Origin: Liolophura sinensis
Lineage: Eukaryota > Mollusca > Polyplacophora > Chitonida > Chitonidae
Direction: 5' to 3'
Assembly: GCF_032854445.1 (NCBI RefSeq)
Contig: NC_088295.1
Span: 50,083,385 to 50,147,384 of the forward strand
DNA: 64,000 nucleotides
This document shows, piece by piece, positions 13,186 to 56,570 of this stretch. The position numbers were made by a program, and so were the translations under genes. Under the pieces are notes generated by a model. That model did no database searches, was not told where the DNA came from, and saw nothing but the letters and a program-made list of their open reading frames with translations. Every line of letters begins with the position of its first letter. Within the stretch, counting starts at the first letter, position 1.

Positions 13186-13765
13186 ACGCCAAGCATTTTA
13201 GTATACCAATCCAGCAGTCTTTCTTATTTATCCTGCAGAACCTGGTGTAAATATATGTCCTATAAAGATTTTGTGAGTGTCCCATTTTTAACTGATTTTT
13301 CTCGGCGTGCGACTGGCTTCATGCACTTGATAGAGTGAAATAGTTTTAGTTCCAGAACATCTATAACACCCCAGACATGCCGAAGGGCGCAGTATTAAAA
13401 TCATGGCGTGAACTTAAGATTTATTTTTTGGCTTCGTTTGTTAAAACAAATGTATCCCTAGTGTCACAGCTTTTTAAATGAGGTTAATAACTAGATATTG
13501 AGTGAGGTGATTTTTGAGGACATCTCCGGGATGTGTGCACTGTTACTGTGTGAAGATGGAGGTTTAGGTTCGTTGTGCCCTCTTTACATCATACCTTGTC
13601 ATTCCAGGGTTTAGCTGACCTTCCGTTCAGATCCTGAGCAGCTCAAATATGTCTTTTTAGTTATTCGTGAAGCAGTCTTTTGCTGGAGAAGTATTCAGAA
13701 CTTTATTTGTTACCCTGGTGTTGTTTGTTACGGTTTTCAGGTAATAAATCCAATCGAAAAAAAAG
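13186..13765 (+). terminator. Arginine kinase 3' UTR with poly(A) signal
   Basis: The first clear AATAAA after the stop codon is at 13743-13748, followed within 20 nt by an A-rich tract. This gives a 3' UTR of roughly 580 nt. Confidence 0.65.
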
Positions 13766-15081
13766 ACAAAAGAAGAAAAACGTTTGCTGTTTCCAATTTT
13801 TTTATTCTTTATCGAAATCACCAGATGCAAAGAACATCCATCGGTTTTTCATTTAGTGACTTTCAACGTCAAAGAATATCTTCACAGTGTTCTTAGAACT
13901 CGGAATCTACGAAATTAAGCTCTGAGATCTGTTTCATTCATGCGAACCTTACTCTCAAAACAAATCTACTCTTTCATTCACGGACTTGGAACTACGTTTT
14001 CCAACCAGTACTGTCCTCAACATACAGAAGCTGTACACTGCAAAAACAAATTTCCTTTTATCATTCAGTAATTCTGATTTCATATCATTTTTGTTATGCG
14101 GTAAGTATGAAAACCATGATATAACAACACGAATATAACTGGTGAATACTTATTCACATGATCTAAAGATAGTCTAACTCCAATGGCCACTTTCGAATCG
14201 TAGGGCTCGGTTGCTAGGATTAAGCCGGTTATACTCGGCATCTTCCTGAAAAATAACTTGCGAAATGGATTACGCCATAAAGAGCTTCAACTTTAATTAT
14301 GCCGTTAATATTGTACAGAAGCAATCACTAACAACGCTTATGGATAAGGAAAATTCATTTTTAGGGGGGGGGAGAAATGCAGAGTTCATTTTGTAAAAGA
14401 AACATGGTTTGGACTTGAGGTTGATGTCATTTTGTCCACTACACCGATGTGGCCTTATGTCGAGGGCCGTATTGACTGATTAACCATGGATCAAGGTCAG
14501 GGTCGGTAAAATGGACCAGGGAAGGGAAGTTAATGTGGAATACCGGAAACGATGCTAGGAACACGGCCAATAATACAAGTCATACATGTAATAGCTTGTC
14601 CGCCAACATAAGCCAGGACTGATAAAATGTCAAGGCATTTTGATGTTAAATGTGATGACAATACGGCAGTTTGAGTCATTCTAGACCAGGGACGTCTGGT
14701 AAATTGCAACTAACATCACTGTATTATTACCTAATTCTGCTTAGGCCATGGTTGCTTGGGGTGTGTAATTTGCAACTATTTAAGCATTTACATGAACAGT
14801 TTGAATAAACTAACTAACTGAGGTAAACTGACAAGACGCCGTATCACCGGTTACGTGTGACCGATTTGACAATTATCACACTGCTCTTGTTTTACTCTGT
14901 GCTGTACGCCTTTAATTAGGCGTCGTTAACCGTAAAATTCAAGAGGCTAGAGAAAACACTGCAAGGTAAAGTACAGTCATCGATGTTTTTTGTAGCAAAT
15001 AATTTTGGAAGTATTTACGGTTTACCTCTACAGATTAGCTCAACGGTTCTTTTGAAAAACAAGGCTCCATGTGTACTCCGT

Positions 15082-15294
15082 CTTTTTACTTATTTCTTTG
15101 ATTGGTGTTTTACGCCGTACCGGACAGAGCCCTTGGGGAAACCCACTACCATCGACAGGTTAATACCTTCCCACGACCTGAGAGGAAGCCTCTTTTGACT
15201 TGAACTCACAGCGACAGCATTGATGAGAGGCTCCTGGATCACTGAGTCATTGTTCCTCACTGGCGCACTAACCACCTTGTCCATGGAGGCCCCT
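15082..15294 (-). mobile_element. MetaSINE-like tRNA-headed SINE, internally deleted
   Basis: In - orientation the copy has a diverged tRNA-like head (near 15220-15290), then the conserved body ending in the GTAAAACACCAATCAAA tail segment and an A/T-rich 3' end. Part of the body between the tail segment and the GGGTTTCCCC region is missing. Confidence 0.8.
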
Positions 15295-16558
15295 TACAGA
15301 GAATCTAAGAATACGTTATGAATAAGTGCATTCAGTCGGGAACTTAGAGCACCAACATCAAATTGGTCCAGGCGGTGAACTCTTTTTTTTCCTGTAAAAG
15401 GTGGCACAGTTACGCCCATAAAGCAAAAAGGTATAGTTCATATGTCACTGCAGCGTAACAACAGAAAATGATGTATTTTAAAGCAAATTAGTACCGACTT
15501 GTTTAGGCGGGAAATGTTCCACAAGCATGAGCCCTTTGCACGTGAACTATATATGTGAATGTCTGTGACAGGCTGTTGTGTTGTTTTTGATAAAGACAAG
15601 GCATTACCAATTACACTGGCTTCGTGGGGGGTTTATTCTGTGCTCTAAAGGCAGGCGTCCATGACTCCGGTCATTCTCCAAGCATATAAAAGTGTGTGAG
15701 GCAAAAAAAAAGAAAAAAACAAACAAACAAAAAAACAAAAAAAAAAACACAATGAGATCCCAATTCAGTACGATGAGGCATGTTAATACTTTATTAAATT
15801 GAACAGTTTGTCACCTATATATATCTTCTGCATGTATGCTCGCTAACAGCATTTCTTTAAAAAAGACATTTCCCTACATAACTGTAATATATATTTCCTA
15901 TATGTACAATGTATGCTTAATTTAAATAAAATATTTGATGCCAAAATCACATCTGTTTAATTTTTTCCTTTAGGCTGATGTGTGCTACCTTGACCTATAT
16001 ATATGGAATTCTTGTGTTGAAGGCAATTGGGTCATAATGGGCTTGACTCCAGTAGCTTAATCCCAACTGATTCTAACGCCATTCGCATTTCGCCTACCTA
16101 AAAATAGGTAGGCAAAATGAGAAGCAGGCGTCTTGCGAAGACACCATATATCCATAAACACAACACGAAACTGTGTGCTCTAATACGAATGAATACGAGA
16201 TAAACTCAGTTCCTTACCGTAAAAAACGAGCAGAGTTCTCTACTCTAAATCTTCAAACCATTACATAAGTATAACTCCTCTGAGATGGGATTGTATAGAA
16301 TATGGCATTGGTGCGATTAACATGGCGAGTGGAGGGGACTATATATAAAGCGAAATGTTACAGGGCAAGCAAAAAACCAAAAGCGTAAGGATTTTATAAA
16401 TGTAAATAAATTAGCGGATCGCATATTTATGAATGATACGAGCGACTTTTGTGCAGACAAGCATCGAACGTTTATTATTTTAGAATATCCCAAATCATTA
16501 CTTCCACAAAACATCAGCTTATTCTTTGCACGTGTTACCCTTCAAAATAGATTATAAA

Positions 16559-17340
16559 GTTTTAACACGATATATAGTACACGGGTACGAGTCCTATATT
16601 TTGTGAAAGGTTATAATTTGAGATATTCTAAACATAGAAAATCTGATTGGATGAGCGAATATGTATTTTTTTGCCAAAAGTCTCCAATATAGCCTCTTTG
16701 GAAGAGTTGGAATATAATAATCAAATAATCAAGAACATTCTATCTGAACGAAAGACTGGGAAAATCTACGCAAATTGTTATTCACGCCTTTTTGTTTATT
16801 ATTTTTTTCCGTTCGACTACTGCGTTTAAAATGACGTATTAGGATATCAGTTTAACATTATAAATATAGTACAGGTATGAGTTATATATAGTACCGGTAT
16901 GAGTTCGAAAGGTAATAATTTCAAATATTCTTGGTAAATAGGGAAAATTTGATTTGATCATCAAATATGGATTGTTTTGCCAAAATTTTCCGGAATGGCT
17001 TCTTTAACATGCGTCTTTGTACAGGGATGATAGATTTATTTATTTGATTGGTGTTTTACGCCATACTCAAGAATATTTCACTTATATGACGGCGATCAGC
17101 ATTATGGTGGTAGGAACCGGGCAGAGCCCGGGGGAAACCCACGACCAACCGCAGGTTGTTGCCTGACCCAGGGATGATAGAAGAGTCATTCTGAAAATAT
17201 TAGGGGATTTCCGGAGATTTTCAGAAGAATAATCAAACATTCAAGAACATTTTTAGCTGATAAGTACCAACCAATTCAAAACAACTGGCAAAATGTATGC
17301 AAATTGCTATTCGTGCCTTCTCGTTTTTCCTTTCCTTCTT
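16559..17340. repeat. Old tandem duplication, second copy interrupted by a SINE
   Basis: Copy A (about 16559-16815) and copy B (about 16850-17340) share blocks in the same order: an ATATAGTAC..GGTA(C/T)GAGT stretch, TTTTGCCAAAA, AATCAAA.ATTCAAGAACATT, and GCAAATTG(T/C)TATTC(A/G)(C/T)GCCTT. Copy B was later split by the SINE at 17034-17168. Confidence 0.65.
17034..17168 (-). mobile_element. MetaSINE-like SINE, 5'-truncated, with 12-bp target-site duplication
   Basis: Body and tail of the SINE without the tRNA head. Flanked by exact copies of CAGGGATGATAG (17022-17033 and 17169-17180), which proves insertion by target-primed reverse transcription with 5' truncation. Confidence 0.9.
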
Positions 17341-19204
17341 TCTAATTCTTTTCCCTTTTGTATTTTTCGAACCCACTTCCACAGTATTCACAGTGGGGGA
17401 GGGGGGCGGGCATCCACATTATTGGTGAATGTCACATGTTTCATATGTTCGACTGTGGTCAGGTTGACGTGTGGAGGAAATCTGTTTGTAGAAAACTTTT
17501 GTCTTTAACCAGGTACCTGGCAAATATTCTCATGGAAAGGCCTGGGCCAACCTTTGGCGAATACGGACAGACACCCTCACTGGTAAGGTGGAGGTAGCCT
17601 TAACGAAGGTAATATCAAGTATATCGAGCAGTAGTCGTTACAGTGAATATAAAGCAGTGACAACAAACAAACTGAATGTGTTATCATGTGTACTGTAATT
17701 TGCTCATAATAAATGCAGTCAATAAGGACCAGGAGCCTGCTCTCTGAAGCAATTACACCGAAAATCATCGGGACAACCACAGCGGTGACAACACGCTTGT
17801 ACAATTTGTGTAGCAGAAATGAGACCTAAGGAATACAAGTACAAAACTAAATTACATTCAGTTACTAAAGATCTCTTTTTTACGGACTTCAAAGCTGTAC
17901 ATCAACAGTACTATTTGGACTAAATATCCACGACAACTGAAAAACCAAGCCTTCTTCTTAACACCAACAAAATGGCCACAATCCTTTAACAACAACAACA
18001 GGACCAAACACAGAACAGAATCATAATTACTGTATTTCACCTCACGTTTGGTATGTAACGTTCAGCACATAAAGGCCTTCAAATAATGCTTTTGATACCA
18101 ACACTTAAGCTTATTTGACATTAATCAAATTTCGTAAAAAAAAAACAACAACTCTTAAATGGCCCTATAAGATGGATGAATCAATCACACTCAAGGAAAA
18201 CGCATCACTTCGAAAACGCTTAACTTTAGGAGAAATACAGTATACCACAGGCTTGGCACTCTGTAAAATATTATTATCATCAATATCTTGCGTTTGATGA
18301 GATAAATGGTCCCTTCAATTCTCCTGGAATTGCACAATAAATACAAATTTATCATTCGCAGTTTTTTAAATAATAAATAATGACACAGAACCAGATTTTC
18401 TTCCTCTGACAGATTTCCACTCCCAACCAAAAGGTTATCTCTCACATGCCAAATTGTCTATTCCCATATGATTGTTGTATCTGACTGGGGTGATGTCTGA
18501 CATGGGACTGAGATGGGCAATGATGGCATCCGTGGGTATGGTGGCGAAATTCAGATTGCCATTTGGATCAGTTTGTCACAGAAATACTGCAGAAAAGTTC
18601 CTATTTCAGACAGTGATGTTCCATAACCGCCAACATTGCTACTACATGTAGTATATGTGTAGGGATTAAGTTTTTAACTACATGTGAACTCATTGTATGA
18701 GTGTATTAGCAGTTCACTAAATGTTTGAAGCTTTTTTGATATCGGTCAGATTTCATTTATACCTGTATGGACATGGACTTGCTGTTCCAAGATGTAAAAT
18801 GAATGGTAATGTCTTTGTTTCTGCTGTTCACTTGGAAACGGGCCTTTTCACTATGGTGAAACAGTTGTCATATTCCACATAACCAAAACACCACCTTAAC
18901 TTTACAACTCCACTGCTGTTTGGAAAGGGACAGAGCTTTGACATCTTCAATGAATGATTATGTGTTAATGCCACTTCAGCAGAGCTGCAGCCATATCATG
19001 GCAAAATGACATCTTCAAAGCCAAGAAGATTTAATACTGGATTTGAAATTGGTCAATGCACTCTTGAACTTCTTTCCCTTGGACAAAACCTTTTTGACGT
19101 AAGCAGATCTACTTGACCTTTAGCAAGCTCACAACACGAGGACATCACCATGACTGGTATTGTAATCTCTACAAGGCAGCATCAAGTACATACAACTATC
19201 TTCA

Positions 19205-49018
<29,814 letters not shown>

Positions 49019-49359
49019 ACTAGCACAGTCTGCCTTCAACTAGCAGCTGCTGTTGTAAAACAACAAAGTGATAACTTGATCCTTGTACACGGCTTATTAT
49101 TTAGTAAGCATTAGTTTTTACAGGTGACCTATGATTCTTGAACAAATATCATTGCCATTCACTGTGACACACTTTGTGCACATAATCATAGATAGATTAA
49201 GCCGGATATGACATATTAAAAGAAAGGGTGTAATATCTTTTTTCATGATTTTCTCCTCATTTTCACCAAACCAGACAAAACATTATACGAGGCCTAAAAG
49301 AAGCTGTTTTTAATGCAACAACTCAACCCAATATTTCCTATTACATCATTTCTATTGCC

Positions 49360-49565
49360 AGTCCATATCATTTCTGTTGTCAAGTTCATATTATTTCTGT
49401 TGTCATTCCAAATCCTTTCTGTTATCAAGTTCATGTTGTTTAGTTCATATTATTTCTGTTGTCAGTTCATATCATTTCTGTTGTCAGTCCATATCATTTC
49501 TGTTGTCAAGTTCATATTATTTCTGTTGTCAGTTCCTATCATTTCTGTTGTCAAGTTCATATCTG
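49360..49565. repeat. Array of about 22-bp units upstream of SMARCAD1
   Basis: Repeats of TCATAT(C/T)ATTTCTGTTGTCA with small length differences, about nine copies. It lies 340-550 bp upstream of the start codon, so probably in the 5' UTR, first intron or promoter. Confidence 0.8.
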
Positions 49566-50676
49566 TCCACTGTCCACTCTAAAAATTTCTTCAACCTGAT
49601 GATGGTTTTCAATGTTATTATGCACTGCCCATAAAGCGCTTCATATGGAAGGCAATACATCTGAGGTCATCATTAAATCTCCTTCAACAAATTTATAATG
49701 GCAGAAAGCTGTTGAAGAAGATCTCTCTTGTATGGTTCAGGTTGTTTGTAGTTGCAAAATGGGGTAACTCTTATCAGCCAACACAGATTCAAGAGTTACG
49801 GAGATAAACAGCCCAAAATGCACGGGAGTGACAGTGAGGAACATTTCCCGCTGTTCACATGTGCATTATGTCTTCCCTACCATAAATCGACCATAAATTG
49901 ATGTCAACTGCATGTTCCTACAAATTAACAAACCTGTTCTTAGGCCTAACCAAAATGGTCCATGGCAACCACAAAAATTGACAAAACGATCATTTTCAGG
50001 GTGTACCCTATTATGGCCACCATCTCGATAACTCACCAACTGCCATGGTATAGGCTCGGAAAATGTGATTATTTTCATGAACAGATGTGACTGCAATGAA
50101 TCTTTTTGGTTTTACAACAGGTTGTAGGTAATAACAGAGACCACACAATTGACATTGCTTTAAGCTATGGAAGATTCAATGTGGGTGTGAACAGCAGTAA
50201 TTGTTCCTTCCTGATAATCCGACAAATATGGGGCTGTTCTCTCTATAAATATAACTCTCAATGAGAGTTATCCCACTGTGCAACTAGGTTATTTGTTGAC
50301 TCTTACGGTCGACTGTCTGCCCCACATGAATTTTAGATCTACAGTAATTTACAAAATTTCATTTCAGACAATTCACATCAAACTATACACATGAGTAAAA
50401 AACTGAATGCTTTTTTCAGAAGTTCCAAATTACTCAATCATTGTTGCAAAAATGAAATATTTTCTTGACAGCACAGGAGGAAGAGATTTGTGTGTAGGCA
50501 TTTCTTTCTTTTTGGAGGATGGGGTTTGGGGAGATTAATATTAAGTTTAACAGTTTATTTTTCTCATGCTGTGAACTTTTGTCTTAAATGCAAATTTGTC
50601 TTAAAATCTGTTTACTTTGTTCGTTGTTGTTCAGCTTCTCCAAAGCTGAATTGAAAATAAATTTATCAACGTTAAA

Positions 50677-50687
50677 TTCGCGCCAAT
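50677..50687. promoter_or_regulatory. E2F-like site overlapping a CCAAT box, candidate SMARCAD1 promoter element
   Basis: TTCGCGCC (50677-50684) overlaps CCAAT (50683-50687), and a CpG-containing patch follows at 50900-50925. The position upstream of a replication-linked gene is suggestive; the true transcription start is unknown. Confidence 0.3.
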
Positions 50688-52051
50688 ACATAATGTAGAC
50701 AGGTGTTTCTGATCTAGGTGAAATGTCAACCCTTGATGTGTTTTACGACCTTTCATGTTTCATAACCCTGATTCTGACTTCAAGCAAGATAGGAAGCTCG
50801 ACAAATCCAATTTCTGACAGCTGAAAAACCGCCACTCGCAAAGGTTGTTCAGCTTGGTGTGGTGCACAATCCCTGGTTAAAGAAATGGAACTTAAAAGAG
50901 GAAGGCGCCGAGTCGGCGAATTACCCAGACAGAAGGCTTCCGTTTCTGCTTGGTGAGCATAAATAACAATAATTTCTACAACCAATCGCCTCTCTTACCT
51001 TCAACACGATAAACTGAGATCTTTTTACAGAATATTTCCCAGTAAGTGTTTTTACAAAGGTCTTTCTTTCAGAACACTTGTCATGAAGAGAGTAAACATG
51101 AAATCTATACTTATCTATCTTCAGCTCACAAGATTCCATCATTAAGGGAGACAATCGAGAGTTAAATGACAATAACATTTTGCCATGCGGATGACATGTA
51201 TGTTGCATTTCGTAGACTTAGAAATACATTGCGTGGCCATATATTGTATGGCGTTTACTTTACAGTGTGACAAAAAAAAAAAAAAATTTGAGCACATTAT
51301 TGTGCGTGACCAAGTTCAAAATTAGCCAAGGTTCAGACAATAGTTCAACTGTGTACCTAACAGCGGGACTCAAAGTATCCAGGGTACAAGCCTGTTTTAT
51401 TATTTAGTTTGACAATGTTTTAATGTGCTGGTATTAAGCCTGGTATTATTTGGAATATTTTATTTACTTATTTGTTTGTTATTTGACATGAAACGCAAAA
51501 ATTTTTACTTCATTTTTTTTTTTTCGTTTGGCAGTCTGTTTTATAGGTACAGGAAAGCGAAGTGAACATGGACTTGTGGTAAGTTACTGACAAACTTTAA
51601 CAAATCTGAAATACAGTTGAACACACCGGATTGGTGGAAGGCACATAGATTTCAATGAACGTTAGTCAGTACAATCAAGTACAGGAGTGTTGTTGAAGGT
51701 TGAAGAATCCATTAACCCTGTGGAAGCTAGGCCAGCACTGAACCCATACCGCAAGCAAATCCTAGTGATAGAAAGTCAAGCTGCCTCTTTGTGTACAGTT
51801 ACTCCCTAAACGGAATAAATATCTAACAAATTGATTATTTCATGACAGACCTCCTATCGAAAGCACATGTCCAAACCAAACTGTCAAATACGGTTCCACC
51901 CAGGCCTATGAGTGAGCAAGATTCTAGCAATCTCAGTTTTGGGCACCATGTGGATTTTAGTCACATAAATATCATGCTTAACCTTGAGAAACACGCTTTC
52001 TTTTTGGGGGTGAGTTTTGAATTGTTTCCTTTAGCCTAATTTTGGAAGGGT

Positions 52052-52165
52052 TGACATTTGCCCTGCATGGTCTCCGCTTGATTTCCTCCCACCATAATAG
52101 TTGTTGTCTTCGTATAAGTGAAATATTCTTTAGCACCGGAACGGCATAAAACACCAAATAAACAC
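52052..52165 (+). mobile_element. MetaSINE-like SINE fragment
   Basis: Retains TTTCCTCCCACCATAAT, GTATAAGTGAAATATTCTT and ATAAAACACCAAATAA segments; the head and most of the body are absent. Confidence 0.75.
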
Positions 52166-55100
52166 CATTCTCAGTATTCAATACATATAATGAACACAAA
52201 AGGCCGTGCTTAATTGGTGAACTTCTTTCTCATTTGAACCAATGGCATTGGATGTATTCAAAAGCTTTAATCCGAGATTTTATCTTTGTTTAATAGGGTC
52301 AAAACTGGGCTTTTTACTAAGAACTAAATCAGGGAAATAAAACTCTGAAAAGATTACCTCTTATTGTCAACACAAATCAGACTGTCAGTCACCAGCATGT
52401 TATTCATTTATGGTAATGGTACATAAAAAAAAGGTTCAGTGGCATTTGCTTTTGATTTTAAATAAGAGTCACATATCCAATCCATGATGAAGAGAGTAAA
52501 CAGCAAAAGCAACCTTAATGTATTCCCAATAACTACCATTTCAACAAAACAAACAACAACACAAAGTGATTTAACATATTATTCACAATTTTATTCTCTC
52601 CAACAGAAAAATTAAATGGAGGGGTTGTTCATGAGAAATGTGGGAGGTTGGGGCAAGCCTTAACCACAAATATTAACAACTATAGGGATTACGTTTCATC
52701 ACATGATCGAGTTCATTAATAAATCGTTAATATGCCAGATGATAAATGCATGCGTGCATTGCATGGAATGGCAAGTTACGGAAGTACTGCATAAATCTCA
52801 TGGCAAAGAAGCTAGTAAGGGTGTGGCATGCTGGTATTATGCACTTCTACAGTGGTGTTGATGTGTGTAATTGAACAGGCATATTTCACAATAATGATAC
52901 ACAATGTGATCATAATATTGTAATTATTTAGAACTGTACACAAAAATAGTTTTCACATTCAAGCTCTGTGTAAGGCCCATTGAACAGCTCAACAAGCCTT
53001 AATACTACATACCTCCAGGTGTTGGAGACTATTATGGTCTGATACAGTGCTCTATATGCCATAATGATTTTCCGTAAAATAATAACTGTAACATACAAAG
53101 TAGCTTTTAGTAGTGTTTTATAATTAGGGACAACCTTTAACATTGTTCGGATTATTATCATTCTTAGGCAACTGGTAAATTGCAATATCTTAAAAACTGA
53201 TAAGGTAGAAAAACCAACCTTTGGAGTCTTAATGAGGAATACATGAAGCAACTTTGGAGGTTTTGTGCTGTTTTACCAGTCATGTGATTTAGCGGCCATT
53301 TTGAATTTTAATGATAAGCTGAAAAAATTTTCTTCCCCAAAAGGACTAATGCTATCGAGAACAACTTTTCTTTCACAGGTTTTAGGTGGATTACCCTATC
53401 AAACTTTTAGTTTGCTATACAAATATGGCCAAAACTGACCTATGAATTTGGCTCAAAAGTAGGTCAACTTTTAAAACTGTTTATAATCATTAAACAAACA
53501 CACTATCTGGTTTTCTTTGAAGTCACGATTACAAATCTGCAAGAATTATTTTTGTACTTTGTGTTGTTTTCATGTTATGACCAAGAAACCAACAAAAATT
53601 TGTCCCATGTAAATAGCACGCGAGACTTGTGCTTGACTAAATGAAACCATTCACTGCAGTTTACCCTGAGAACAGGCATCATTTTTGCGACAATGTTTTC
53701 CTTGTCTTTTGTCCTCGGCTATCAGCAGAAGATCAAAGCAGCCAATTGTGTATTGCTAGTCTTCCGTACATGGCAAATTGTAAATGATGTCTGGCAGTCT
53801 AGGATTCAAATCCAGTACATTCCTTTCCATTTTTTTCATGTTTTTTCCTATTATCATGAAATTTATAGACATCAGGCTGCCAGAAGTGGTAAAAGACTAG
53901 GGCATGGAGTGGTAAAAGACTAGGGCATGGACCCCGACAACGCTGTTGGATAACAGCTGTAAGTATTATTTGCACTAATACTATAACACATATAACAGTG
54001 TCATGTTTTAAGGTCTAATACTAAATACCCTGCAAAATGTATTTTCAGGTGAATAATCGTGAGGTGTTAATCTAGCAAAAAAAAAAAAAATTGAAAACTT
54101 TATGGCAGGAAATTCAGAAATCTTATTGGGTGTATTTACAATCCAAAATTTTTAAAGGAAATAAACATGTACATGAATCATGGAAGTCTATTTAATTGTC
54201 CACTACACAGAAATAGCAAAATGCACAGCTATCATTCTACATAGCGTAAAAACTTTAAATAAAGGTTTGTTTGACTTTAAACCACATACAGTTTCTGTAT
54301 ATTCATAGCATTAGCTATTTGGCTGTACAGCATTCACTCTATGCACTATTAACTATAATATGAACTTTGTAACAATTTCAGCAGGTTTTGGCAAGGGCAA
54401 AACCGCCTAAAAGTTTTAAAAATTTGACCCAAAACAAGGAACTGGCACTATATACATGAACAAATAGGAATTCTAAACTCAATTATTTAGATGAGAAAAC
54501 ACAACAACAAAAATCCTAAAATCCACAAGGCATGAACCTTTGATCGTCATTGGTTAACGACCTTTTCTACACAAATTTACCATATATCTGAACACTAGCA
54601 TTTAACTGGGCAAACAACAAGCATCTACCAATCTAAACTAACATTGTAATAAATGGTAAATTTAATAAGAGGTAAGAACATGTGTATAATATATGTTATG
54701 GTATAGTACTGTATACCACTGATAAAAAATCAGTAATAATGGTATTACAAATGGTAATATATATGTGTGTATATAGTTATATGTAAGAAACTTGAACAGG
54801 CACATGTAAATATGTGTATGGAATAAATGGTATTGGATGGATGAAGACATGCATATACCAGCATCAGTGTTATGATGAAAGAATGACTCGATGAAGAAGA
54901 ATGATGAAATCCATCGGTGATGGAATGATAATGACGAACAGATGAAGATGACACAAAAAAACTAACAGACCAGCTGCAAGTCATAATCCCTAGAGGTTGC
55001 AATCAAACAGTTTGTTTTTGCTTCACTATAAGGCAATAGTTTCTGGAGGAACTGGATGTTGCAATAAAACACTTATTGTTTTCTGTTTCATTTCAAGGCA

Positions 55101-55789
55101 ATAGTTTTTGGACAAATAATTCTAGTTCTTAACTGCTTCCTGTGTCCCATCTAAAAATCTCACAGCAACAGATATAACTCACTGATTAAGACTAGCTTTG
55201 ATGAACAGAAGTTCTGTCTCATCAATGTTTGCTCCCCTCTGTACTGAGATGACCTACAATCTAAAAGTAGAACTAAAGGGTCAAACCTTGGACACAAATT
55301 GATAAAAAATATCAAAACATGCCTTGATTATGCTAAATTGGAAGAAGGCCTTGACTGGCATGTATAAGTGTGTGCATGGTAACATGACAGACTGGCCTGA
55401 GGTACTCTTAAAAATTCAACCATCCAGCTGTGTTTTCAGATGCGACAAATGTAAGCATGTACCCTCACACAACTAATATTAAATCAAAACACATTGTAGA
55501 TTCACACAAAACTTGCAAGTGCTAGAATATAAACAAAATTCAGAATCACTCGTGTGAAGTTAGTAGCACAGCACTATAACATTAACAAAATGTTTCATCG
55601 GTTGATAATGGCCAACATTGAATAATGAAAAAGAAGGGATAGTAATTGTGATGCATGCAGCAGCTCTATGATTAAAACCATTTGGAAACTAGTACAGAGA
55701 GTAACTTATATTTTGGATAGATAACCAATAATACATGATCATAATACAAAATAAACAATTTCTAAAGGCAACAAATGCACACCAACTGT

Positions 55790-55795
55790 TTTATT
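55790..55795 (-). terminator. Candidate poly(A) signal of the ASK-family gene
   Basis: AATAAA on the - strand, about 690 nt downstream of the stop codon. First strong candidate; further ones lie beyond, for example near 52585. Confidence 0.4.
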
Positions 55796-56488
55796 TCCAA
55801 AAAATAAAAAAAGTAATGAAAATATATGCTAGTCTTAAATGCCCTTTCATAACCAACTGTTTTATCAATAAAAAAAACAAGTCTTAAACAATTTACCAAC
55901 TTTAATACAATACTTTTCGGCAGACACAAGCTGTTCTCAGATCTCTGAGTATTCCTGTACACATATCTACAGCAGATAGGTGTACCTGCACGTACAACTA
56001 GATCTGAGGTTACACCTGCTTTCAACCTCACTGACCTTTCTCTGAATGCATAGGTCAAATCTTTGTATCACGTACCTATCAGAACAGGTAGTTTTCAAAA
56101 AGTATTGTATGTCTGAACAGCTGATTCCACTTACCCGCCCCCCCTCCCCCCCACCCCAGAAAAAAGGAGCGGAAATTCACCTGAATTTTGTATGACTTGT
56201 GTGACTCTAGTAAGTGAGAGGGCATTATAAAGTGCAGGATCTAGAATGGATATCAATGACATTGCATGGGTTTAAACACTAATATTTCATCCATTTTCAA
56301 AATCCTAGCCTTTCTGCTATAAAAATTTGACAAGGACAACTGCAGAATGCTAACACCCACCTGTCTACTGAGTAATTTGTTGGTAACTCTTAGTTGCAGG
56401 ATATTTTGAAGAAGTGAAAAAGAAAACAAGAAATAAATGAAACACAATGATGCAATCCACTGTCAACTACACAGCTCCATACTGCGTG

Positions 56489-56570
56489 CTATCTGTTATC
56501 ACAATTGTGCGCGAATTTTTGCTGTCGAACATCTAGAATGGCTCTCCACAAGCGACAAAAGACACCACCC
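56489..56570 (-). CDS. ASK-family terminal coding exon
   Basis: Completes the SAM domain: G-G-V-F-C-R-L-W-R-A-I-L-D-V-R-Q-Q-K, then a short tail ending C-D-N-R and TAG at 56489-56491. Joined in phase to 60261-60337 across the 3.7-kb intron. Confidence 0.92.

Larger units (their letters stand above)
13766..19204. other. Intergenic DNA between convergent genes
   Basis: Separates arginine kinase (+) from the SMARCAD1-like gene (-). It holds SINE copies (15082-15294, 17034-17168) and an old local duplication (16559-17340). The SMARCAD1-like 3' UTR lies at its right end; a candidate ATTAAA on the - strand is at 19030-19035, but the true end is unresolved. No other gene recognised. Confidence 0.55.
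49019..56488. other. Region between the ASK-family gene and SMARCAD1, no coding gene recognised
   Basis: Holds the SMARCAD1 5' UTR/promoter (left part) and the ASK-family 3' UTR (right part), both transcribed from the - strand. A short array of a TTCATAT..TTCTGTTGTCA motif lies at 49360-49565, and a degraded SINE at 52052-52165. Open frames in between have no coding support. Confidence 0.55.

Noticed and set aside
50921-51208. 95-codon - strand open frame upstream of SMARCAD1
   Set aside because: No domain, no matching splice phase to exon 1, and the SMARCAD1 frame has a stop just upstream of its ATG. It may be chance or 5' UTR.
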